From Sphingomonas adhaesiva (GTDB lineage: Bacteria > Pseudomonadota > Alphaproteobacteria > Sphingomonadales > Sphingomonadaceae): DNA of 64,000 nucleotides. Of the stretch, positions 17,163-25,579 are shown piece by piece (the first letter of the stretch is position 1; each line of letters opens with the position of its first letter). The notes under the pieces were generated by a model, which worked only from the letters and a program-made list of their open reading frames with translations, was not told the origin of the DNA and searched no databases. Location of the stretch: contig NZ_NWVC01000003.1 of the NCBI RefSeq assembly GCF_002374855.1, forward strand, positions 434,001 through 498,000. The letters are read 5' to 3'. The position numbers and the translations under genes are program-made.

Positions 17163-18416
17163 ATGGTCGCCCTCAATGCCCTGTCAGGACATGCCGCCGG
17201 CGGCGCCGCGCCCTCCGGCGATGACGCTGCGGCGCTGACCACACAGGCGCGCGCCGGCGGCACGTTCGATGCTGCCGCGCTCGCCACCCGGCTGACGACG
17301 CTGGCGCAGGGCGATCCGCAGCGCGCGGGCGCGCTACGGACGCAGGTCGAGGCGCGGCTGACCGCGGTGGAGCGCGGCGAACTGGCGCGCGCGCTGGATG
17401 CCGGCAACGACAATGGCCCGGCGCCGGGGGCGGCAGCGCCGGCCGGGGTGGCCGGGCCGGATCCGGTGCAACTGGGGCTGGACCTGGGCCAGATGGCGCT
17501 GGACATCACCGGCATCGTCGATCCGACGCCGATCTCGGACGGGACGAATGCGGTTGTGTCGGTCGGGCGGTCGATCGGCTCGGCCATTTCGGGCGATTGG
17601 GGCGGGGCGGGCGGCCATCTGGGCAATGCCGGCATCTCCGCGCTGGGCATCGCGGTCGGCGTCGGCGATCTCGCCAAGCTGGGCAAGGTCGGCAAATGGG
17701 CGCAGACCGTCAGCGATTCGGTCGCTGCGATCGCGCACAATCCGGCGTTGCGCAGCACGCTGGCGCCGGCACTGGAAAAGGTGCGCGATGCGATCAACGC
17801 GATCCCCGATGGCGCGCTCGCCAAGCTGCCTGCCGGTGCGCGGGATTCGATAATGGCGACGCGGCGTCAGCTGGATGATTTCTTCGCCGGCGGCACGCAG
17901 GCGACGGCGCGGGCGGGCGTCCACAGCGCGAAGATCGGCGCCAATTCCGCCGAATGGACGCTGAACGCCGCGGGCGAGCCGACGCGCGTCACCGCGACGC
18001 TGCGCGAGCTTCAGCCGGCGGGGACGCCGCGCGGTAAGGCGGAACTGGACGCGCAGGACAGCGTGCGCGGGCGCGGGAAGGCGGACGACGATGCCGGCCA
18101 TGTCATCGGCCACCGCTTCCTGGGCGATCAGGGAACGCGCAACATGTTCCCGCAGAATTTCAACTTCAACCGTTCCGCCTACAAGAAGCTGGAGAACGAA
18201 TGGGCCGACTGGATCGGCCACGGCGGGACGGTGAAGGTCAACGTCGAACTGATCGGCGGGAAGGCGGGGCGCCCGGACCAGGTCGGCGTCAGTTACGAGG
18301 TGTTCAACGATGCGGGGCGCCGCGTCTTTGACAATCAGGAACTGTTCGCCAATGCTGCCGGGCAGGTGTTCGATCGCGTGCCCGCCGCCGAGATGAGCGC
18401 GCGGCTGGCGCGGTGA
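17163..18416 (+). CDS. Polymorphic toxin with non-specific endonuclease domain
   Basis: A 417-residue protein in three parts. The N-terminus is Ala/Gly-rich with no signal peptide. A central hydrophobic module carries ITGIVDPTPISDGTNAVVSV followed by GDWGGAGGHLGNAGISALGI and VGDLAKLGK, the pre-toxin pattern of many polymorphic toxins (DPTPxSD...GDW...GD..K). The C-terminal 120 residues match a DNA/RNA non-specific endonuclease of the NucA/YeeF type: DDDAGHVIGHRFLGDQGTRN followed by MFPQNFNFNRSAYKKLENEW. The DxGH core is present. The next gene is a YezG-like immunity protein. No VgrG, PAAR or two-partner secretion gene is in the window, so the export route is unknown. Start at ATG 17163; ribosome site weak. 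Confidence 0.83.
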   Translation: MVALNALSGHAAGGAAPSGDDAAALTTQARAGGTFDAAALATRLTTLAQGDPQRAGALRTQVEARLTAVERGELARALDAGNDNGPAPGAAAPAGVAGPDPVQLGLDLGQMALDITGIVDPTPISDGTNAVVSVGRSIGSAISGDWGGAGGHLGNAGISALGIAVGVGDLAKLGKVGKWAQTVSDSVAAIAHNPALRSTLAPALEKVRDAINAIPDGALAKLPAGARDSIMATRRQLDDFFAGGTQATARAGVHSAKIGANSAEWTLNAAGEPTRVTATLRELQPAGTPRGKAELDAQDSVRGRGKADDDAGHVIGHRFLGDQGTRNMFPQNFNFNRSAYKKLENEWADWIGHGGTVKVNVELIGGKAGRPDQVGVSYEVFNDAGRRVFDNQELFANAAGQVFDRVPAAEMSARLAR

Positions 18417-18449
18417 CGGCCGGTGATCGCAAGTGATATGGGTGTGGTG

Positions 18450-18833
18450 ATGACGCAGACGGCCTTCGACCAGCGGCGCGCCGACGAACTGGTGCAGGAG
18501 ATCGGCAGCGAGATCGTGCGCGGATCGAAATTCGCGGCGCGCCCGTGGGAACGGATCGTGGTGGTGGCGCAGGTCGCCGAGCGGACGCGGCTGTTCGGCT
18601 ATGTCTATTGGGGGGACGAATGGGAAGCGGCGACCCCGGACGGGTTCCGCGCGCTGACGCTGTTCCAGGAACTTCGCGATGCGACCGTGGTGGCGGGGGG
18701 CGAGGGCTGGAAGAAATGCCTGGTCCGCATCGACCGTGCGAGCGGGCAGATCGACATGGAGTTCGACCGCGACGGTACCCGCTGGGTACCCGACGCGGCG
18801 GACCCCGAGGGGTTTGCGAAAAGCCTGCGGTAA
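18450..18833 (+). CDS. YezG-like (DUF600) immunity protein
   Basis: A 127-residue cytoplasmic protein starting MTQTAFDQRRADELVQEIGS. It contains WERIVVVAQVAERTRLFGYVYW and a C-terminal strand IDMEFDRDGTRWVP, matching the YezG/DUF600 group, whose known members neutralise YeeF-type nuclease toxins. It lies 33 bp after the toxin gene on the same strand, the usual toxin-immunity order. Start choice is uncertain: ATG 18450, ATG 18438 and GTG 18423 are all in frame and none has a strong ribosome site. Without a profile search the family call rests on pattern and context. Confidence 0.75.
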   Translation: MTQTAFDQRRADELVQEIGSEIVRGSKFAARPWERIVVVAQVAERTRLFGYVYWGDEWEAATPDGFRALTLFQELRDATVVAGGEGWKKCLVRIDRASGQIDMEFDRDGTRWVPDAADPEGFAKSLR

Positions 18834-18945
18834 GGGCGCGGAACGCGTCGCGCCAGCGCAGGCTGGGGCCTTTAACCGTCGGGACGCAGGAAAATCCCGT
18901 CCTTCGCAAGACCTCTGCAATCGTCGGTTTGCCTACCGCTTACGC

Positions 18946-19043
18946 CCGTCACCCCGGCGAAAGCCGGGGTCCATGGTGCCGCAAGAGTATCGGATTTTGC
19001 GTTCGCGGAAGCGTGGATGCCGGAACAAGTCCGGCATGACGGG
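18946..19043 (+). repeat. Composite palindromic repeat, copy 1
   Basis: Two hairpins joined by a conserved linker. Hairpin A is ACCCCGGC (18951-18958) with GCCGGGGT (18963-18970). A linker starting CCATGGTGCCGCAAGAG follows, then hairpin B, ATGCCGGA (19017-19024) with TCCGGCAT (19030-19037). The same composite lies inverted at 56413-56512. It fills much of the 244-bp gap between the immunity gene and the HerA-like gene; I see no coding there. REP/BIME-like element of unknown mobility. Confidence 0.8.
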
Positions 19044-19077
19044 GGCGCAAGGATCCCAGCCTTCGCCGGGAGGACGG

Positions 19078-20544
19078 TTACGCCGCCGCTTCGGCCGCGG
19101 CGGTGGTCCAGCCCAGGTGCGGGATGGTGATCGAGCGTTTGCCGGCCATGTCGGTGCGGGTCACGAACAGGTCGCGGCTTTCGATATAGCCGATCAGCCG
19201 CCGCACCCGCCCGATCGAGCTGGTGCCGTAGGTCGCGGCGATCGCCTCGTCGGAGGGGCAGGGTTCGTTGTCGCGCGCGGCCTTGGCGACCAGCAGGAAC
19301 GCGCCGAGCATGTCGTCGGGCAGCCCCTGCGCCAGCGCGAGCGCGCCCGACCATTCGTCGGCATGAGGATCGAAGATGCCGGCGCGGGCGCACGACAGCC
19401 GGCGGCTGAACGCTGGCAGATCGAGCGCGGGGCGGGCGATGCCGGCCATGCGGCAGCGGACCTGGAAATCCTGGAACAGCACCGCGGCGGGGCGCCCGCC
19501 CGCCTCGTCATCCTCGACGATCGCGCGCAGCACGTCGGCATAGACCGCCTCCACCTCGGCATCCGACCGTTCGGGCAGCGTCGGGGCGGGGACGGCCGGC
19601 GCTGCGGGGGTGGCGATGTCGGCGATCAGTTCCTGTTCGGGAACGCGGCGCGGGCGCGGATCGAACGTCATCGGCAGCGTCGGCGCCGCCTCCGGCGTCA
19701 TGTCGAGCAGCGCCTGCACGTCGACCGCATCGGCGCTGGGCAGCGGCACCAGCTTGGGACTGCCGCTGCGCGCCTGCGTTTCCACCGCGCCGATCCTGAC
19801 GGTGATCGGGCGGCGCGACACCGCGGGGCCGAGCGCCAGGAAGGTGCCGCGCGCCAGGTCGCGGATCACGTCCGCCTGCCGCCGTTCCATCCCCAGCAGG
19901 TCGGCGGCGCGGGCCATGTCGATGTCGAGGAAGGTGCGCCCCATCAGGAAGTTGGACGCCTCCGCCGCGACGTTCTTCGCCAGCTTGGCCAGCCGCTGGG
20001 TCGCGATGACGCCGGCCAGCCCGCGCTTGCGCCCGCGGCACATCAAGTTGGTCATCGCCGACAGCGACGCGCGGCGCACCTCCTCCGCCACTTCCCCGCC
20101 GGTGGTGGGGGCGAACAATTGCGCTTCGTCCACCACCACCAGCGCGGGATACCAATGTTCGCGCGGCGCATCGAACAGCGCGTTGAGGAAGCCGGCGGCG
20201 CAGCGCATCTGCCCCTCCGCCTCCAGCCCCTCCAGGCTCAGCACCACGCTGGCGCGATGTTCGCGCAGACGGGCGGCGATGCGCGCGATCTCGCACTCGG
20301 CATAGTCCGCGCCCTCGATCACGACATGGCCGTAGCGGTCGGACAGCGTGACGAAATCGCCCTCCGGGTCGATCACCACCTGTTGCACCTGCCCGGCGGA
20401 CCTTTCGAGCAGGCGGCGCAGCAGGTGCGACTTGCCGGACCCGGAATTGCCCTGGACGAGCAGACGGGTGGCGAGCAGTTCTTCGAGATCCATCGTCACG
20501 GGCGCGCCCGACGTATCGGTGCCCATGTCCACGCTGACTGTCAT
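19078..20544 (-). CDS. HerA-like DUF87 ATPase
   Basis: A 488-residue P-loop ATPase of the HerA/FtsK class (DUF87). Walker A is GNSGSGKS at residues 32-39, Walker B is [11 protein letters not shown], and a HerA-type arginine-rich segment [22 protein letters not shown] follows. The C-terminal third is helical with a winged-helix look ([20 protein letters not shown]). HerA proteins pump or translocate DNA in repair with NurA in archaea; bacterial homologues are less clear and some belong to anti-phage systems. No NurA or Sir2 partner lies beside it: its neighbours are the toxin pair and divergent yebC. I read it as a stand-alone ATPase. Confidence 0.85.
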   Translation of the reverse strand: MTVSVDMGTDTSGAPVTMDLEELLATRLLVQGNSGSGKSHLLRRLLERSAGQVQQVVIDPEGDFVTLSDRYGHVVIEGADYAECEIARIAARLREHRASVVLSLEGLEAEGQMRCAAGFLNALFDAPREHWYPALVVVDEAQLFAPTTGGEVAEEVRRASLSAMTNLMCRGRKRGLAGVIATQRLAKLAKNVAAEASNFLMGRTFLDIDMARAADLLGMERRQADVIRDLARGTFLALGPAVSRRPITVRIGAVETQARSGSPKLVPLPSADAVDVQALLDMTPEAAPTLPMTFDPRPRRVPEQELIADIATPAAPAVPAPTLPERSDAEVEAVYADVLRAIVEDDEAGGRPAAVLFQDFQVRCRMAGIARPALDLPAFSRRLSCARAGIFDPHADEWSGALALAQGLPDDMLGAFLLVAKAARDNEPCPSDEAIAATYGTSSIGRVRRLIGYIESRDLFVTRTDMAGKRSITIPHLGWTTAAAEAAA

Positions 20545-20669
20545 TGTGCCGCCGCCTTTGCCCGATCGCGGGGAGTCGGGGCAAGCGCGGTTTTGGCATC
20601 GCGCGCCCCGGCTCTGGCATCCCGCGCCGCCCCGCGATAAAGCCGCCGGATTCCCCGGTAGAGGCAGTC

Positions 20670-21413
20670 ATGGCAGGCCATTCGAAATTCAAGAACATCA
20701 TGCACCGCAAGGGCGCGCAGGATAAGAAGCGCTCGAGCATGTTTTCCAAGCTGTCGCGCGAAATCACCGTCGCGGCCAAGATGGGCCTGCCCGATCCCGA
20801 CATGAACCCGCGCCTGCGCGCCGCGATCGCCGCGGCCAAGGCGCAGTCGATGCCCAAGGACAATATCCAGCGGTCGATCGACAAGGCGTCGCGCGGGGAT
20901 GCGGAAAGCTACGAGGAAATCCGCTACGAAGGGTTCGGCCCCGGCGGCGTGTCGCTGATCATCGAGGCGCTGACCGACAATCGCAACCGCACCGCCACCA
21001 ACGTGCGCACCGCGGTGTCGAAGAACGGCGGCAACCTGGGCGCGTCCGGTTCGGTCAGCCACGGGTTCGACCGCATGGGCCTCATCACCTATCCGGCGAG
21101 CGCGGGCGATGCCGAGAAGGTGTTCGAGGCGGCGCTGGAAGCGGGCGCCGAGGACGTCACCTCCAGCGAGGACGGCCACGAGATCTGGACCGAGCAGGGC
21201 GCGCTGCACGAAGTCGCCAAGGCGCTGGAGCCCGTGCTGGGCGAGGCCGAGGGCGCGAAGCTGGCATGGCGTCCGCAGACGATGGTCGACGTGGCGGAGG
21301 ACGACGCCGCGACGCTGTTCAAGCTGATCGACGCGCTGGACGACGACGACGACGTCCAGACCGTGTGGGGCAATTACGAAGTGGCCGACGAGGTGATGGC
21401 GAAGCTGGGGTGA
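20670..21413 (+). CDS. yebC: YebC/PmpR family protein
   Basis: A 247-residue YebC-family protein, full length, with the signature start [20 protein letters not shown] and acidic C-terminal domain ([20 protein letters not shown]). The family was long called a transcriptional regulator; recent work links members to translation, relieving ribosome stalling at proline-rich stretches. It lies upstream of ruvC, as in many bacteria, but 291 bp of repeat DNA separates them here. Confidence 0.95.
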   Translation: MAGHSKFKNIMHRKGAQDKKRSSMFSKLSREITVAAKMGLPDPDMNPRLRAAIAAAKAQSMPKDNIQRSIDKASRGDAESYEEIRYEGFGPGGVSLIIEALTDNRNRTATNVRTAVSKNGGNLGASGSVSHGFDRMGLITYPASAGDAEKVFEAALEAGAEDVTSSEDGHEIWTEQGALHEVAKALEPVLGEAEGAKLAWRPQTMVDVAEDDAATLFKLIDALDDDDDVQTVWGNYEVADEVMAKLG

Positions 21414-21439
21414 TGGCGAAGCGGGGGTGACGTCAAAAG

Positions 21440-21461
21440 CCCCTCCCCTTCAGGGGAGGGG
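21440..21461. repeat. CCCCTCCCC hairpin repeat
   Basis: Perfect 9-bp inverted repeat CCCCTCCCC/GGGGAGGGG with a TTCA loop, followed by TTGGGGTGAG. It starts 27 bp after the yebC stop and could end that transcript, though no T run follows. The motif is of the dispersed type often seen after alphaproteobacterial genes. Confidence 0.6.
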
Positions 21462-21515
21462 TTGGGGTGAGATGCCCCACGCAGCGTCGCGACAGGCGAA
21501 AACGTCCCGTGGTTT

Positions 21516-21661
21516 GTTCGCGCAGAGACGCCGAGGCGCAAAGAGGTCGTTCATGCCGCGACGTGGCTTTCTTACCGGCAAGGCATGGCGCAGCCGCTGC
21601 GCTGAAGCGCGATACGCGCTGCGAACGGATACCCTCTGCGTCTCTGCGCCTCTGCGCGAAC
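21516..21661. repeat. Inverted-repeat element between yebC and ruvC
   Basis: GTTCGCGCAGAG (21516-21527) and its exact complement CTCTGCGCGAAC (21650-21661) bound a 146-bp segment. Inside, both arms continue into related purine-rich strings (arm 1 GACGCCGAGGCGCAAAGAG; arm 2 on the other strand GCGCAGAGACGCAGAG). The centre has no convincing gene. With the adjacent hairpin this explains the whole 291-bp gap; it looks like a small non-autonomous or recombination-derived repeat. Confidence 0.65.
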
Positions 21662-21704
21662 ATCCCTTCTTTCCCACGCGGCCGGCGCGTCGCGCGCCGC
21701 CCTC

Positions 21705-22211
21705 ATGTTGATCCTCGGCCTTGATCCCGGGCTTGGCACCACCGGCTGGGGGGTGATCCGCGCCGAGGGCAATCGCCTCAGCCATGTCGCCAACGGGCAG
21801 ATCCGCACCGATCCGTCCGCGCCGCTGCCGCGCCGGCTGGCGAATCTGTACGGCGCACTGGTCGACGTGATTCGGGCCGAGCGGCCCGATGGCGCGGCGG
21901 TGGAGGAGGTGCTGGGCAACACCAATGCGCAGTCGACGCTGAAACTGGGGCAGGCGCGCGGGGTCGTCCTGCTGGCGTCGGCGTCGGCGGGGCTGGCGGT
22001 CGGCGAATATCATCCCTCCACCGTCAAGAAGGCGGTGGTCGGCACGGGCGGCGCGGAGAAGCGGCAGATCCAGGCGATGATGGCGGTGCTGCTGCCGGGC
22101 GCGAAGCTGGCCGGGCCGGACGCGGCGGATGCGCTGGCGGTCGCGATCTGCCATGCGCATCACGTGGCGAGCGCGCAGGGCATGATGCGGCGGGTAAGGA
22201 CGGACATATGA
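21705..22211 (+). CDS. ruvC: Crossover junction endonuclease RuvC
   Basis: A 168-residue Holliday junction resolvase. The acidic catalytic residues sit in [14 protein letters not shown] (Asp7), [14 protein letters not shown] (Glu), and [15 protein letters not shown] (Asp pair). It cuts four-way junctions symmetrically after RuvAB branch migration. It starts with ATG at 21705 and its TGA overlaps the ruvA ATG (ATGA at 22208), so the two are coupled. Confidence 0.98.
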   Translation: MLILGLDPGLGTTGWGVIRAEGNRLSHVANGQIRTDPSAPLPRRLANLYGALVDVIRAERPDGAAVEEVLGNTNAQSTLKLGQARGVVLLASASAGLAVGEYHPSTVKKAVVGTGGAEKRQIQAMMAVLLPGAKLAGPDAADALAVAICHAHHVASAQGMMRRVRTDI

Positions 22212-22804
22212 TCGCGCATCTGAAGGGCCGGCTCGATTCGACGGGTGTCGACCATGCGGTGATCGACGTCGGCGGCGTCGGCTATCTGGTCGGCGCGTCG
22301 AGCCGCACGCTGGCGGCGATCGGTCCGGTGGGGGAGGCGGCGACGCTGTTCACCGAAATGCTGGTGGGGGAGGATTTCATCCGCCTGGTCGGCTTTTCCA
22401 GCGCGGGCGAGCGCGACTGGTTCCGCCTGCTGACCGGCGTGCAGGGCGTCGGCGCGCGGGTGGCGCTGGCGATCCTGTCGGCGCTGGAGCCGAACGACCT
22501 GGCGCGCGCGGTGATGGCGCAGGACAAGGCGACGGTCGCGCGCGCCAACGGCGTCGGCCCGAAGCTGGCCGAACGGATCGTGCGCGAGTTGAAGGACAAG
22601 GTCGGCGGGGTTGCGATCGGCGCGGCGGCGGCGGCGCAGGTGGTGCCGGCGGGCGCGGGCGCGGATGCGGTGTCGGCGCTGCTGAACCTGGGCTTCCGCG
22701 CGCCCGAGGCGGCCGCCGCGGTGGCCGCGGCGGAGGAGGAATTGGGCGCGGTTGCCTCGCTGGACGCGCTGGTGCGCCTCGCGCTGCGCAAGGCGGCGAA
22801 ATAG
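22208..22804 (+). CDS. ruvA: Holliday junction DNA helicase subunit RuvA
   Basis: A 198-residue RuvA. The N-terminal OB fold starts [11 protein letters not shown]; helix-hairpin-helix motifs are at [16 protein letters not shown] and [13 protein letters not shown], and a C-terminal RuvB-contact helix bundle ends the chain ([18 protein letters not shown]). The tetramer binds the junction and recruits RuvB. The stop codon TAG is part of a 15-bp unit tandemly duplicated just after it. Confidence 0.98.
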   Translation: MIAHLKGRLDSTGVDHAVIDVGGVGYLVGASSRTLAAIGPVGEAATLFTEMLVGEDFIRLVGFSSAGERDWFRLLTGVQGVGARVALAILSALEPNDLARAVMAQDKATVARANGVGPKLAERIVRELKDKVGGVAIGAAAAAQVVPAGAGADAVSALLNLGFRAPEAAAAVAAAEEELGAVASLDALVRLALRKAAK

Positions 22805-22831
22805 CCGGCGATCAAATAGCCGGCGATCAAA
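22802..22831 (+). repeat. Tandem 15-bp duplication at the ruvA stop
   Basis: TAGCCGGCGATCAAA occurs twice in perfect tandem; the first copy begins with the ruvA stop codon. A further partial copy (TTGCCGGCG) follows, and GGTTTGATCGC shortly after can pair with GCGATCAAA. It lies in the short ruvA-ruvB spacer. Confidence 0.85.
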
Positions 22832-22882
22832 TTGCCGGCGCGGGGGTTTGATCGCGGCGCGGCGCGCGCTACGGAACGAACC

Positions 22883-23929
22883 GTGACCGACGACGACGAT
22901 ACCGACCGGCTGATTACGCCCGCCCGCCGCCCGGAGGATGTGGATGCGGCGCTGCGCCCCCGGCATCTGGACGAATTCGTCGGGCAGAAGGCCGCGCGCG
23001 AGAACCTGCGCGTGTTCATCCAGGCGGCGCGCGCGCGCGGCGATGCGCTGGACCATGTGCTGTTCTTCGGCCCGCCGGGGCTGGGCAAGACCACGCTGGC
23101 GCAGATCGTCGCGCGCGAGATGGGCGTCGGCTTTCGCGCGACGTCCGGCCCGGTGATCGCCAAGTCGGGCGATCTGGCGGCGCTGCTGACCAATCTGGAG
23201 GACGGCGACGTCCTGTTCATCGACGAGATCCACCGCTTGCAGCCCGCGGTCGAGGAAGTGCTGTACCCCGCGATGGAGGATCGCGCGCTGGACCTGATGA
23301 TCGGCGAGGGGCCGTCGGCGCGCAGCGTGCGCATCGACCTGCCGCGCTTCACGCTGGTCGGCGCTACGACGCGGCAGGGGTTGCTGACGACGCCGCTGCG
23401 CGACCGCTTCGGTATCCCGATCCGGCTGCAATTCTACACCGTCGACGAACTGGAGCGGGTGGTGACGCGCGCCGCCGGGCTGCTGGACATGGGGATCGCG
23501 CGCGACGGCGCGACCGAGATCGCGCGCCGTTCGCGCGGCACCCCGCGCATCGCCGGGCGGCTGCTGCGCCGGGTGCGCGACTTCGCGGCGGTGGCGGGGG
23601 CCGAGGTGGTGGACGCCCCGATCGCCGACCGCGCGCTCGACCGACTGGAGGTCGACCGGCTGGGGCTGGACGCGATGGACCGCCGCTACCTGACGATGAT
23701 CGCCGACATCTATCGCGGCGGACCGGTCGGCGTGGAGACGCTTGCCGCCGGCCTGTCGGAACCGCGCGACACGATCGAGGAAGTGATCGAGCCGTATCTG
23801 ATCCAGCTGGGGCTGGTCGCCCGCACCGCCCGCGGGCGCGTGTTGAACGCGGGCGGGTGGAAGCATCTGGGGCTGAACCCGCCGGCGGGATCGCAGGACG
23901 GGCTGTTCGATCCGCGCGACGAAGGGTGA
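22883..23929 (+). CDS. ruvB: Holliday junction branch migration ATPase RuvB
   Basis: A 348-residue AAA+ motor. Walker A is [11 protein letters not shown], Walker B is [11 protein letters not shown], sensor/arginine segments [16 protein letters not shown], and a winged-helix C-terminal domain ([22 protein letters not shown]). I use the GTG at 22883 ([18 protein letters not shown] follows), matching the usual length; the longer frame from 22832 adds non-conserved residues that start inside the tandem repeat. RuvB hexamers drive branch migration with RuvA. Confidence 0.97.
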   Translation: MTDDDDTDRLITPARRPEDVDAALRPRHLDEFVGQKAARENLRVFIQAARARGDALDHVLFFGPPGLGKTTLAQIVAREMGVGFRATSGPVIAKSGDLAALLTNLEDGDVLFIDEIHRLQPAVEEVLYPAMEDRALDLMIGEGPSARSVRIDLPRFTLVGATTRQGLLTTPLRDRFGIPIRLQFYTVDELERVVTRAAGLLDMGIARDGATEIARRSRGTPRIAGRLLRRVRDFAAVAGAEVVDAPIADRALDRLEVDRLGLDAMDRRYLTMIADIYRGGPVGVETLAAGLSEPRDTIEEVIEPYLIQLGLVARTARGRVLNAGGWKHLGLNPPAGSQDGLFDPRDEG

Positions 23930-23980
23930 ACCCTTGCCCCGCCATCGCGTTTTGACCCGCATCAGGAACGGGAGAGAGAC

Positions 23981-24328
23981 ATGCGCGCGATAATCGGACT
24001 GAGCGCCCTGGCCGCGTCGGCAATGCTGGCGACCGGCGGCACGGCGGCGGCGCAGGCGGTGCATGAGGGTGCCGGGGCCGAAATGCCGATGACCTGCGAG
24101 GATGGCGAGGCGCACATCACCGGCGCGAGCAACCGCATCACTGTGGAGGGGCCGTGCCGCCTGCTGGTGATCGAGGGCGCGAGCAATATCGTCACCGTCG
24201 ACCTGACCGCCGATGCCGCGATCCGCGTGACCGGCGCCAGCAATCGCGTGACATGGCGCGCGCCGGGCAATGCCCGCCCGCGGATCAGCAGCACCGGGGC
24301 AGGCAATGTGATCCGGCGGATGCGATAA
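23981..24328 (+). CDS. Secreted DUF3060-type protein
   Basis: A 115-residue exported protein with signal peptide MRAIIGLSALAASAMLATGGTAAAQA. Mature part consists of repeated short strands with Gly-Ala-Ser-Asn turns (ITGASNRITV, IEGASNIVTVDL, VTGASNRVTW, STGAGNVI), the pattern of DUF3060, probably a small right-handed beta-helix. Two Cys (MTCEDGE, GPCRLL) may form a disulfide. GGGAGAGA just before the ATG is a good ribosome site. Function unknown; likely periplasmic or surface. Confidence 0.75.
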   Translation: MRAIIGLSALAASAMLATGGTAAAQAVHEGAGAEMPMTCEDGEAHITGASNRITVEGPCRLLVIEGASNIVTVDLTADAAIRVTGASNRVTWRAPGNARPRISSTGAGNVIRRMR

Positions 24329-24536
24329 GCGAGGCGTTTCGTATCCCTGCCGAACCTGTCTGTTGCGTGCCGGACGTGTTGTATTTGCTCCGCCTGTCGC
24401 AATGATCCGTCCCGATCTTCATCGCATCACGAAGATTTCATGACGGCCGATGAAATATCGGTAATCTTCGCCAATCCCATTATTGCCCTCATTCCATTGA
24501 TGATATCGATCATGCCTCGACCATGAGGTGATGCCG

Positions 24537-24986
24537 ATGCGTGCTGTTCAGTCGATCGCGACCGTTGTTTCGCTGGTGATGGCGGCGCAGGGTGCCACCG
24601 CGCAGACCTATGTCGTCCAGCGTCTTCCATCGGCGCCGCCCAAAAGCGTTCAGGCCATCAAGCTCTCCAAGGAAGCGATGGCCGGGCAGAAAATCCGCTT
24701 GTGGTCGGCGGTGCTGCTCAATCCCGATTGCACGCCATCCGGCACGATCACGTCGCGCGTGATCGATTCGCCGCAGCACGGGCAACTCGACATCGTCGAT
24801 GCCCCGACCTTCCCCAATTACCTGCCGCCCAATCCGCGTGTCGCGTGCGACCGCACGGCGGTCCCGGGCAAGCAGGTGTTCTACACGCCCGCCGCCGATT
24901 TCCACGGGCGGGACCACATGGTCTTCCAGAATGCGACGTCGGACGGCTATGTCCGCCGCTTCACCGTCGACGTGCGTGTCGAGTGA
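24537..24986 (+). CDS. Secreted protein with Ig-like/cadherin-type motif
   Basis: A 149-residue exported protein: signal peptide MRAVQSIATVVSLVMAAQGATAQ and a beta-rich body whose C-terminus has VFYTPAADFHGRDHMVFQ, the Y-x-P-x-x-x-F-x-G-x-D motif of tandem bacterial Ig-like/VCBS domains, here as a single copy. Two Cys (NPDCTPS, RVACDRT) may pair. The ATG at 24537 follows GAGGTG at 24525 with good spacing. The 208 bp upstream are unusually AT-rich for this region and hold a stem ATCTTC/GAAGAT, but no gene. Role unknown. Confidence 0.68.
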   Translation: MRAVQSIATVVSLVMAAQGATAQTYVVQRLPSAPPKSVQAIKLSKEAMAGQKIRLWSAVLLNPDCTPSGTITSRVIDSPQHGQLDIVDAPTFPNYLPPNPRVACDRTAVPGKQVFYTPAADFHGRDHMVFQNATSDGYVRRFTVDVRVE

Positions 24987-25001
24987 GTGGCGGCCGGCGC
25001 G

Positions 25002-25457
25002 TCAGCGCGGATAGCGGGCGTAGCGCGCGGCGAATTCCTGGTCGGACATCATCAGGTAGCGGATTGCGTCGATCAGCGCCCACGGCCCGGTCAGGATCAG
25101 GCCGAGCATCGACAGGCTGAGCAGCAGCATCGCCACCCCCGATCCGTTGCGGCCCAGGTAAAAGCGATGGATGCCCAAGGTGCCGAGGAAGAAGGCGAGC
25201 ACCGCCGCGACATATTTGTTGCGGTCGCTGACCGGCAGCGCGGGGGCCGCCGGCGCGACCGCCGGTGTCGGGACGGCCGGCAACGGAAAGACGTTGAGCG
25301 CGCGGGTGTCGCTGGTTTCAAAATCCACCGTCTGGCCGACCGCGGGTTCGCCGGCGGGCGCCCAATCCTCGGGCAGGAAGGTGTAGCGGCGCCCGTCGTC
25401 GCCCGCCAGCAGCCCGTGCCCGGTCCGAACATCCACCCCCAGAACCTGCCCGCGCAT
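25002..25457 (-). CDS. TM2-domain membrane protein with cold-shock-like N-terminus
   Basis: A 151-residue protein. Residues 1-60 resemble a cold-shock/OB fold (MRGQVLGVDVRTGHGLLAGD then DGRRYTFLPEDW and GQTVDFETSD). After a Pro/Ala linker comes a TM2 domain: KYVAAVLAFFLGTLGIHRFY with the G-x-H-x-F-Y-L-G core, and a second helix ending GPWALIDAIRYL. Two transmembrane helices place it in the inner membrane. Start at 25457 with GGAAGGGACGGGA upstream; a longer frame to 25550 is not supported. The fusion is known in a few families; function unknown. Confidence 0.8.
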   Translation of the reverse strand: MRGQVLGVDVRTGHGLLAGDDGRRYTFLPEDWAPAGEPAVGQTVDFETSDTRALNVFPLPAVPTPAVAPAAPALPVSDRNKYVAAVLAFFLGTLGIHRFYLGRNGSGVAMLLLSLSMLGLILTGPWALIDAIRYLMMSDQEFAARYARYPR

Positions 25458-25579
25458 TCCCGTCCCTTCCCGCCTTTCGTTCGCCGCGCCATGTTGGCAT
25501 CGCCGCGGCGGAACGCAACGCGGCGCCGTGGTGAAAATGCTGCGTGGCACCCAAGCCCTGCGTCTGTTAGCCGTGGGCC

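Noticed and set aside
17163..17260. Signal peptide at the toxin N-terminus
   Set aside because: The stretch is Ala/Gly-rich but lacks a basic start and continuous hydrophobic core.
18834..19077. Possible tRNA or CRISPR in a structured gap
   Set aside because: The hairpins are the dispersed composite palindrome; no cloverleaf, and no regularly spaced direct repeats.
22160..24115. 651-codon minus-strand frame opposite ruvA/ruvB
   Set aside because: Shadow of two well-identified genes; translation is His/Arg-rich without motif.
24329..24536. AT-richer gap suspected of holding an RNA gene or transferred DNA
   Set aside because: Only a weak stem (ATCTTC/GAAGAT); no tRNA features, integrase or inverted ends.
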